DNA of 34,257 nt from Pseudomonadota bacterium (GTDB taxonomy: Bacteria > Pseudomonadota > Alphaproteobacteria > Rhizobiales > Beijerinckiaceae): NCBI GenBank assembly GCA_023423995.1, contig JAFAEL010000018.1, positions 1 to 34,257 on the forward strand, in the 5' to 3' direction. The position numbers and the translations under genes were made by a program. A model generated the notes under the pieces. It saw nothing but the letters and a program-made list of their open reading frames with translations. It searched no databases and was not told the DNA's origin. How positions within the stretch are numbered: position 1 is the first letter of the stretch; every line of letters begins with the position of its first letter. Of the stretch, positions 13,564-20,087 are shown piece by piece.

Positions 13564-14698
13564 CCCCGGCTCCCAGGGGCAGCAGGCCGGCGATCTTGGT
13601 CCAGCCCTCCGACGCGGCGCGCGTGATCGCGTCGGGGTTCAGGTACTTTCCGACCGCGTCCTTGGCGGCCTGCACGGTCTTGTTGCCGTTCAGGAAGGCG
13701 CCTCCCGTCACGCGGACGGTCGTCGACATCGGGAAGATGCTCGGATCGTCGAGATCGATCCTGGCGACCTGCGCACGGGTCGGCGGATGGTACGTCTTCT
13801 GGAACTCCGCGGGCAGGCGATCGGTCACCGGCAGGATCGCCGAAACATGGCCTTTCCCTTCCTTGAAGTTGTCGGCGACCTTGACCTTCTCGCCGATGTC
13901 GACCTCGAAAAGCGCGCCGGTCGGCAGGTAGGCGAGTGCGTAGGGCTTGCCGACATGCAGTTGCAGAAGGGGCTCGCCCGCCTTCGAGACGTCGCCGGGC
14001 GTTGCGACCTTCGCGCCGACGAGACCGTCCTGCGGCGCAACGATCACGCCGTCGTTGTAGGTCCTCCGCAGCTCGTCGAGAGCGTTCTCTGCCGCCTTGT
14101 GCGAGCGGCTGAGCACGTCCAGTTGCTCGAGCCCGGCGCGCAGCTCAGCCTCTCGCGTGGCCTTCTCGGAGAGGGCCGCGTACCGGTTGTTCTGCGCGTT
14201 CGAGATGAACGCTTCCGAGATGAAGCCCGTTTCCTTGTTCTTCGCGAGAACTTCCTTCCAGAGCCTGTCGTTTTCCTCGAAGCGCTCGGTGGCGGATTTC
14301 AGCAGCGCGCGGGCGACCTCCACCTTCACGGCGGCGTCGCTCTGCCTCGCCGCGGACTCGGCAAGACGGCTGGTCAGCTCGGCCATCGAGTCGATCACCT
14401 GCGGGGCCTGGACTTTGACGAGGCTGTCGCCCCTTCGCACCCGCTGTCCGGGCGAGACCATCATTTCGACGACCTGCACGCCGTAAGGCGACGCAATCGT
14501 GATCTGGTCCGAGAGCACCATTCCTTCGGCCTGTAGCCAGAGATAAGGCCCGGCGAACAGCTGGACGAGGTACCCGAACAGAAGCGCCAGGAGCACCAGG
14601 TAAACGTAGCGCCCAAGCCGTCGCTGCCGCTTTCGGTCGGCCCGAACGTCGTTCAGGAACCGATCGGCTACGTTTCGCTCGCGCAGAGCCCGGATCAT
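13544..14698 (-). CDS. HlyD-like membrane-fusion protein of a polysaccharide synthase operon
   Basis: 384 residues. One transmembrane helix (about 30-50, YVYLVLLALLFGYLVQLFAG) is followed by a periplasmic biotinyl-lipoyl half-motif (ITIASPYGVQVVEMMVSPGQRVRRGDSL), a long coiled coil (about 110-210), the second lipoyl half (VIVAPQDGLVGAKVATPGDV) and beta-barrel segments. This is the architecture of Alg44, BgsB and other periplasmic adaptors that accompany GT2 synthases; no PilZ c-di-GMP domain is present. ATG at 14698 lies 14 bases after the synthase stop. It likely couples polymer translocation to the periplasm. Confidence 0.82.
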   Translation of the reverse strand: MIRALRERNVADRFLNDVRADRKRQRRLGRYVYLVLLALLFGYLVQLFAGPYLWLQAEGMVLSDQITIASPYGVQVVEMMVSPGQRVRRGDSLVKVQAPQVIDSMAELTSRLAESAARQSDAAVKVEVARALLKSATERFEENDRLWKEVLAKNKETGFISEAFISNAQNNRYAALSEKATREAELRAGLEQLDVLSRSHKAAENALDELRRTYNDGVIVAPQDGLVGAKVATPGDVSKAGEPLLQLHVGKPYALAYLPTGALFEVDIGEKVKVADNFKEGKGHVSAILPVTDRLPAEFQKTYHPPTRAQVARIDLDDPSIFPMSTTVRVTGGAFLNGNKTVQAAKDAVGKYLNPDAITRAASEGWTKIAGLLPLGAGDAMVHQ

Positions 14699-14712
14699 CT
14701 ATCCCACTCCTC

Positions 14713-16005
14713 TCAGCTGAATTGCGCCTGCGCAGCCACTCGGCGCGGCGAATACGGATCGTTTCTGGAGGCGAACCACACCCATTCCTCGAGATAGGCG
14801 TAGAGGCGCACGCATCGCATCAGGACCGCGTAGATCAGGCCGAATGTCAGCAGGTACGGAACGAGGCTCCAGATCGTAGCCGCGTCGAAGCGCCGGGTTA
14901 CGAACAGCGCGATCCCAAAGCCGACCGTGTCCAAGACAAGATAGACCAGGGCGACCGAGAGAAGTATCGGCAGGGCTGCTCCTGCGTAGATGTAGAACAG
15001 CCAGACCAGATAGATCGGGAATGCTGCCGTCGTGAGCAGGTTCAGCACGCACCATTCGATCTGCTCGCCCGTCTCGATCGGCGAGAAGGATCGCGCGAAC
15101 GGGTTGAACACGCTCCGAAACAGCCTGAAGCGGATGCGGATCGTGTCGCGGTCCCAGCGGCGACGCTGGCGCGTGAGGGCCGCAACGGTTTCCGGCACGT
15201 CGGTGAAGCACCAGGACTGATCGGCGAACGCGATCCGCCAGCCGGCGCGGCGCAGCCTCATCGTCAGCTCGAAATCCTCGCCCGATCCGGCGCTCAGCAT
15301 GCCGACCTGGTCGAGGGCTTCGCGGCGGAACGCGCTGAACGCGCCCGACGCGCAGACGACGAGGCCCAGAATGTCGAGCGCGCGTTTCCCGAGGCAGATC
15401 GACAAGAGATACTCGATGGCCTGCCAGCGCGTGACGGCCGAGCTGTCGTGATTGCGGACCGCGATCGGACTGCAGGTCGCGCCTACATGGTCCTCGACGA
15501 AGGGCTCGATGAGCTTCTCGATCGCATCCCGGTCGAGAGAGCAGTCGGCATCCAGGTTGATGACGATGTCGCCCGTGGATGCGCCGATGCCCAGATTGGT
15601 GGATGCAGGCTTTCCGCAACGGACCTGGTTGCTGATCGCGGTGGTGATCAGCCCCTGGCGGCGCAACGCGTTGATGACGTCCCGCATGTCGTCGGTCGAG
15701 CCGTCATCGACGACAATGATCTCGTCGATGCGCCGGGTCTGCTCTCCGAGCGAGCGCAGGCACTTCCCGATCGCATGCGCCTCGTTGTGCCCGGCGATCA
15801 CGACGGAGAGCTTCAGGCTGTCCAGATAGGCCCGCTCCGCTGCCGTGAGTTTGCGCTCCCTGACAAACAGCGCGCGCGCCAAGACCGCCCCGAACGCGAG
15901 CGTGTACCGCGGCAGTTCGAGGACGATCATGAACCAGAACATCGAGAGCAACGCGAGCCACTCGATGTTCCCGAGCATGACAAAGGGTGCGGCAAGGTCG
16001 ATCAT
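14713..16005 (-). CDS. Membrane GT2 polysaccharide synthase (NodC/PgaC/hyaluronan-synthase-like)
   Basis: 430 residues. One N-terminal transmembrane helix (about 17-40), a cytoplasmic GT2 domain, and about four C-terminal helices (from 310 on). The processive GT2 residues are all present: D100-D101-G in IIVVDDGSTDD, D152-A-D154 in NLDADCS, E243-D244 in SGEDFELT, and Q280-R-R-R-W284. These act in UDP-sugar binding, metal binding, catalysis and acceptor binding. It is shorter than BcsA or BgsA and lacks a PilZ domain. The polymer cannot be told from sequence. ATG at 16005. It sits between the TackOD1 gene (42-base gap) and the membrane-fusion gene. Confidence 0.87.
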   Translation of the reverse strand: MIDLAAPFVMLGNIEWLALLSMFWFMIVLELPRYTLAFGAVLARALFVRERKLTAAERAYLDSLKLSVVIAGHNEAHAIGKCLRSLGEQTRRIDEIIVVDDGSTDDMRDVINALRRQGLITTAISNQVRCGKPASTNLGIGASTGDIVINLDADCSLDRDAIEKLIEPFVEDHVGATCSPIAVRNHDSSAVTRWQAIEYLLSICLGKRALDILGLVVCASGAFSAFRREALDQVGMLSAGSGEDFELTMRLRRAGWRIAFADQSWCFTDVPETVAALTRQRRRWDRDTIRIRFRLFRSVFNPFARSFSPIETGEQIEWCVLNLLTTAAFPIYLVWLFYIYAGAALPILLSVALVYLVLDTVGFGIALFVTRRFDAATIWSLVPYLLTFGLIYAVLMRCVRLYAYLEEWVWFASRNDPYSPRRVAAQAQFS

Positions 16006-16047
16006 CTTGACGATGCTGATTGCGGCGTGAAGGCAGGCGGATCTGGC

Positions 16048-17403
16048 CTATGATGTCCGGTTCCAAAGCCTGGGCTCGGGCAGGACTTCGAACCCGACCT
16101 GCAGGTCTTCCTTCAGGATGTCGCCGAGGCGGCGCCGGATGGCGCCCTGCATCGCCTCTGCCTCGCGCCGGTCGGCACGCGGCATGAGGATGAGCATGCT
16201 GTCGCCCTCGTCCCGGACCGCGTCCACCTCCCGCAGCGAACTATGCAGCGCGTCGTCCACGAGCTTGCGGGTTTCCTCCCACAGGCGCACGCTCTTGTCC
16301 CGGATGGCGCCTGCATTGATGAAGCGCATCCGCATGACCTGGAACGGCGTCTTGAACTCCCGCTGCTCGCGCTGGACCTGTTCCAGCAGCATGTCGAACC
16401 GTTCGTGCCGCAGCCCGAACCGCTCTGACATCCCGGGCACCCCCTGTGTCAGGTACGCGATGCCTGCACCGGTCAGCGCGTAGCTGTAGCGGGTGACCAC
16501 CGGCACCTGCTCGCTGTCATGGTGAGAGCCGCAATCGATGCACTTGAAGCCGATCGCGGGAAGATCGTTGATGTCCCCGCAATCCGCGCAGATCACGACG
16601 GAGCCCGGCTTGTCGTAGTCCAAGCCGATGTGCCGCAGCGCATCGCCGCATTTTGGGCATTCGAAGCGGACGCCATTCCGGAACGTGCTTTCCGGCGCCA
16701 TGTGGCCGCAGCGGAAATGATGGACGATCGTCTGCTCCTCGATGTTGGAGGAGCGGCACTTGTTGCACTCCTCGCGCACGTTGAGCACCGACGAGCGGCA
16801 ATCCGGGCAGCACTGGAGCTTGTCGAAGAAGGTCCGCGCGAGCAGGCCGTCCTCGCACAGGCGATTGGCGGTCTCGGGGACGTTCTCCATGCGGCCCGCG
16901 AGCGGATAGCTCACGAGCTCCCGCGACGTGCGGTCGTAGACAGGGGCGAGCGCCAGCTCGCGGCTGTACATGCGCGCCAGGAGGATGTCCTCCGGCCGGG
17001 AAGAGTAGCGAACCGCGTCGGTGAGCTGGTTCAGCCGCTTGGAAATCTGCTCCGCGCGTGCCCAGGCGCCGTCCTCTCCGGCCGGTGCGGCATCGATCAG
17101 ACGGTGAGACTGCGAAACGATGCTGACGACCGGGAGCAGCGGGTCCTCGAGGTTGTTCAGGAGGAAGCTGAGCGCCTGGTCCGTCGCGTGCCGTGTCAGG
17201 ATCACGGCATCGACGGCCCCGCCCCTTGCAACAGCCTGCCACCCCGCTGGACACTCCTTCCCTTGGCGAAAGCGCGGATAAGCCAGGAAGGATCGATCGC
17301 GCGCATCAGACCGCGCCGAAAAACTCAGCCCAGACCGCATCACCTTCGCCCCGTGAACTCGTCGCTCCATCGCGGGCTCCTCGCCCGGCGGCCGGTCGAG
17401 CAT
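16048..17403 (-). CDS. TackOD1 zinc-ribbon protein with degenerate GGDEF-like C-terminus
   Basis: 451 residues, soluble. An N-terminal region (about 60-180) has alpha/beta receiver-like character (DAVILTRH, LPVVSIVS). The middle (198-291) has five CxxC pairs: C199/C202, C213/C216, C249/C252, C272/C275, C288/C291, plus C232-G-H; this matches the TackOD1 output domain first noted in Thaumarchaeota. The C-terminal 120 residues resemble a GGDEF domain in which the motif is EGDSM (399-403), so cyclase activity is unlikely. ATG at 17403 is preferred over TTG at 17451 because AGGAGG lies six bases before it and a promoter is placed to start transcription near 17450. First gene of the polysaccharide operon, so probably its regulator. 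Function not established. Confidence 0.75.
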   Translation of the reverse strand: MLDRPPGEEPAMERRVHGAKVMRSGLSFSARSDARDRSFLAYPRFRQGKECPAGWQAVARGGAVDAVILTRHATDQALSFLLNNLEDPLLPVVSIVSQSHRLIDAAPAGEDGAWARAEQISKRLNQLTDAVRYSSRPEDILLARMYSRELALAPVYDRTSRELVSYPLAGRMENVPETANRLCEDGLLARTFFDKLQCCPDCRSSVLNVREECNKCRSSNIEEQTIVHHFRCGHMAPESTFRNGVRFECPKCGDALRHIGLDYDKPGSVVICADCGDINDLPAIGFKCIDCGSHHDSEQVPVVTRYSYALTGAGIAYLTQGVPGMSERFGLRHERFDMLLEQVQREQREFKTPFQVMRMRFINAGAIRDKSVRLWEETRKLVDDALHSSLREVDAVRDEGDSMLILMPRADRREAEAMQGAIRRRLGDILKEDLQVGFEVLPEPRLWNRTS

Positions 17404-17803
17404 CGCCCGCCTCCTCGGGGGGGCTGTGATGCTGGTTTCTCCCTGCCGCAACAGGCTATATCAATGACGTAGCTCACAATGACAATGGTAGAGCTTGTCG
17501 CATTACCGACTTTTAATGGATTGAGCTCTGTAATCCAGCTCTGGAAAGGAAGCTGTAAGCTGAGTTTCTCATCAGGAGTACTGATGATCTGATTGGGAAC
17601 GGGTTTCGAATGAGCCGAACCTATTGCGAGTTTCTCCCTTAGGCAGCCGTTCCGCTCGGGGTTCGGATCGAGGATGAGGCGGCCCGAGCGGGCAGGCCGC
17701 GTATGCTGCGGGACGCAGAGCCCGCGCGGGCGGGAGGTCGGGAACGCGTCCACCCCGACGGCTTTCCTCCCGGCGGGGCGGCAGCGATACCGGAGGCGGA
17801 TCC
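17404..17803. other. Intergenic region between divergent genes
   Basis: 400 bases without a gene. It contains the operon promoter (17457-17485), a direct repeat AGCTCTG-TAATCC-AGCTCTG (17523-17542), and a 7-bp inverted repeat TCATCAG-GAGTA-CTGATGA (17569-17587). The right 160 bases are GC-rich leader of the alcohol dehydrogenase gene. The AT-rich part (17450-17640) stands out against the flanks. Confidence 0.5.
17457..17485 (-). promoter_or_regulatory. Promoter of the TackOD1/GT2 polysaccharide operon
   Basis: On the minus strand TTGTCA (17480-17485), exactly 17 bases, GATATA (17457-17462). The predicted start near 17450 gives a leader of about 47 bases ending in AGGAGG and the ATG at 17403. 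Confidence 0.6.
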
Positions 17804-18838
17804 ATGCGCGCGACGATCATGCACGAGGCCGGCGACGTTCGGATCGAGGACGTTCCGGATCCCGCCATCATGGCGCCCACGGACGCGGTCATTCGCGTTA
17901 CCCGCGCCTGCATCTGCGGCAGCGACCTCTGGCCCTACAAGGGCGGCCCCAACCAGACCGACCAGCGCATGGGCCACGAGGCGATCGGGATTGTCGAGGA
18001 CGTCGGCAGCGACGTCGAGCGCATCAGGCGCGGGCAGGTGGTCATCATGCCTTTCGCGTCCTCCGACGGGACCTGCATGTTCTGCGACGAGGGCCTGCCG
18101 ACCGCCTGCATTCACCTCGGGTTCTTCGGCAATGGCAGCGGCCTGGACGGCGCCCAGGCGGAGGCTCTCCGCATCCCCTATGCCGACGGCACGCTCTTTC
18201 CCCTGGATGTCGGACCGGACGACGCCCTGATGCCCTCCCTGCTGACGTTGTCGGACGTGATGGGCACGGGCCACCATGCGGCCGTGGCCGCGAAGGTGCG
18301 GCCGGGTACGACCGCCGCCGTCATCGGCGACGGTGCCGTCGGCCTCTGCGGCGTGCTGGCCGCCAAACGGCTCGGCGCCGAGCGGATCATCATCATGGGC
18401 CACCATCCGGACCGGATCGCGCTCGCCCGCGAATTCGGCGCGACGGACGTGGTGAGCGAGCGCGGCGACGAGGCCGTCGAGCGGGTGCGCGAGCTGACCG
18501 GCGGCTTCGGCGCCCACGCGGTGCTGGAATGCGTCGGCACGGAGCAGGCCGTCGGGACCTCGGTGGCGATCGCCCGTCCGGGCGGCTCCGTCGGGCGCGT
18601 AGGCGTGCCGCATTACGAGGCCGTGCCGGGCGGCAAGCTGACCTTTTACAAGAATGTCAGCGTGGCGGGCGGCCCCGCGCCGGTTCGCGCCTACATCGCG
18701 GATCTGCTGCCGGACGTGATGGACGGACGCATCCAGCCCGGCCGCGTGTTCGACCGCACCGTCGATCTCGACGGGGTGCCGGACGGCTACCGCGCGATGA
18801 ACGAGCGCGAGGCCCTGAAGGTCATGGTGCGGCCCTGA
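17804..18838 (+). CDS. Zinc-dependent alcohol dehydrogenase family protein
   Basis: 344 residues, medium-chain dehydrogenase/reductase. The catalytic zinc site is seen as C37 in ACICGSDLWPY and H-E in MGHEAIGIVEDVG. The Rossmann motif is AAVIGDGAVGLCGVLAAKRLGA. The structural zinc lobe has three cysteines instead of four (CMFCDEGLPTAC; the first is replaced in SSDGTC), a known variation of one subfamily. It probably oxidises an alcohol or reduces an aldehyde with NAD(P); the substrate is unknown. ATG at 17804 follows GGAGG at 7 bases. It ends 45 bases before a hairpin shared with the convergent ABC permease gene. Confidence 0.85.
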   Translation: MRATIMHEAGDVRIEDVPDPAIMAPTDAVIRVTRACICGSDLWPYKGGPNQTDQRMGHEAIGIVEDVGSDVERIRRGQVVIMPFASSDGTCMFCDEGLPTACIHLGFFGNGSGLDGAQAEALRIPYADGTLFPLDVGPDDALMPSLLTLSDVMGTGHHAAVAAKVRPGTTAAVIGDGAVGLCGVLAAKRLGAERIIIMGHHPDRIALAREFGATDVVSERGDEAVERVRELTGGFGAHAVLECVGTEQAVGTSVAIARPGGSVGRVGVPHYEAVPGGKLTFYKNVSVAGGPAPVRAYIADLLPDVMDGRIQPGRVFDRTVDLDGVPDGYRAMNEREALKVMVRP

Positions 18839-18882
18839 GCGCGGATGCCCGGTGCTCGGCTGGAGGGAATGTGAGCCACGCT

Positions 18883-18904
18883 CCGGGCCGTGCTTCCGGC
18901 CCGG
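18883..18904. terminator. Bidirectional hairpin terminator
   Basis: CCGGGCCG (18883-18890), loop TGCTTC, CGGCCCGG (18897-18904): a perfect 8-bp stem that abuts the stop codon (18905-18907) of the convergent permease gene and follows the alcohol dehydrogenase gene. Confidence 0.6.
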
Positions 18905-20086
18905 TCAGTCGCCGAAGAACACGCGGCGGAACCGGGAGAGCGCCACGGTGAAATAGACGCTCCCGATGGCCGCGAGCGCGACCAGCTGCGGCCAGACGAT
19001 CGGGAGGTCGGCACCGCGATAGAGCACGGCCTGCGAGAAAGCCACGAAATGCGGGGTCGGGCTGACGGTCTGCATCACGTATTGCAGCCAGACCGGCATG
19101 CTTTCCATGGGGGTGCTGCTCCCCGACAGGAGCTGCATGAGCTGCAGCACCGGTATCACGAGCAGGCCGAACTGCCCCATTGAGGTGGCGATCGTGGCCA
19201 GGAGGATGCCGAGCGCGGCCACGGCCAGCGCGTAGAAGGCTGTCCCCAGGAGGAAGAGGGAGATCGAGCCTGCGATCGGCACGCCGAGCCACCATCGCAC
19301 GACGAAGGCCAGGGAGAGGCCGGCCGCGACCAGGATCACGAGGCCGTTGGCGATGATCTTGGCGAGCATGATCTCGTAGGGGACGAGCGGCATCACGAGG
19401 AGATGCTCGATCGTCCCCTGCTCGCGCTCCCGGATCAGCGCCGCCCCGGTCAGGATGACCGTGAGGAGCGTGATGTTGTTGATGACCTGCATCACGGAGG
19501 TGAACCAACTGGACTGGAGGTTCGGGTTGAACTTGGCCCGGGTCACGACGTTCACGGGGGAGCCGACCCTGATCCCGAAGCGCTCCCCGAACCCGGCGAC
19601 CTCCTGGGCCACGATGCTCTGGATGTAGACCGCCCCATTGCCGGCCTGGGTCATGGCGGTGGCATCGATGTTGAGCTGAACCTCGGCCGACCGGCCGGAC
19701 AGCACGTCCGCCTCGAGGCGCGGCGGGATGTCGAGCACGAACACGAGCTCGCCCGTGTCCATCTTGGGGTCGACCTCGCTCGGCGTGATCGGGACGACCT
19801 GCTTGAACAAGGGCGGGAGGAGGGCGCTCACGATCTGGCGGGAGAGTTCCGACCGATCCTCGTCGACGACACCGACCGTCGCGTCCCGCACCTCGGTCGA
19901 GGCGCCGGAGGCGACCGTGTAGACCGCGAGCGTGAAGGCATAGACGACGAGGAAGAGCATCACCGGATCCGCCCGGATGCTGCGCAGCTCCTTTATGACC
20001 AGCCGGAAGATGTTCTGCGCGTGCGTGCGCAGGCCCATGCGGAGCGGGGGCGGAGCCGTCGGGGCGTCGCCGCTTGTCCCGGTCAC
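18905..20086 (-). CDS. yhhJ: ABC-2 type permease, YhhJ-like
   Basis: 393 residues. One N-terminal transmembrane helix (about 38-60), a large periplasmic domain, then five helices from about 200 on, as in ABC-2 exporters. REREQGTIEHLLVMPL is the conserved cytoplasmic segment of this family, and the QLMQLLSGSSTPMESMP region matches YhhJ-type permeases. It is the third gene of a yhiI-rbbA-yhhJ arrangement. GTG at 20086 starts one base after the rbbA stop; ATG at 20038 is an alternative. Substrate unknown. Gene symbol used by analogy to E. coli. Confidence 0.85.
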   Translation of the reverse strand: MTGTSGDAPTAPPPLRMGLRTHAQNIFRLVIKELRSIRADPVMLFLVVYAFTLAVYTVASGASTEVRDATVGVVDEDRSELSRQIVSALLPPLFKQVVPITPSEVDPKMDTGELVFVLDIPPRLEADVLSGRSAEVQLNIDATAMTQAGNGAVYIQSIVAQEVAGFGERFGIRVGSPVNVVTRAKFNPNLQSSWFTSVMQVINNITLLTVILTGAALIREREQGTIEHLLVMPLVPYEIMLAKIIANGLVILVAAGLSLAFVVRWWLGVPIAGSISLFLLGTAFYALAVAALGILLATIATSMGQFGLLVIPVLQLMQLLSGSSTPMESMPVWLQYVMQTVSPTPHFVAFSQAVLYRGADLPIVWPQLVALAAIGSVYFTVALSRFRRVFFGD

Positions 20087-20087
20087 G

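Noticed and set aside
17404..17451. TTG start at 17451 for the TackOD1 protein
   Set aside because: It coincides with the predicted transcription start and lacks a ribosome site; ATG at 17403 has AGGAGG six bases upstream.
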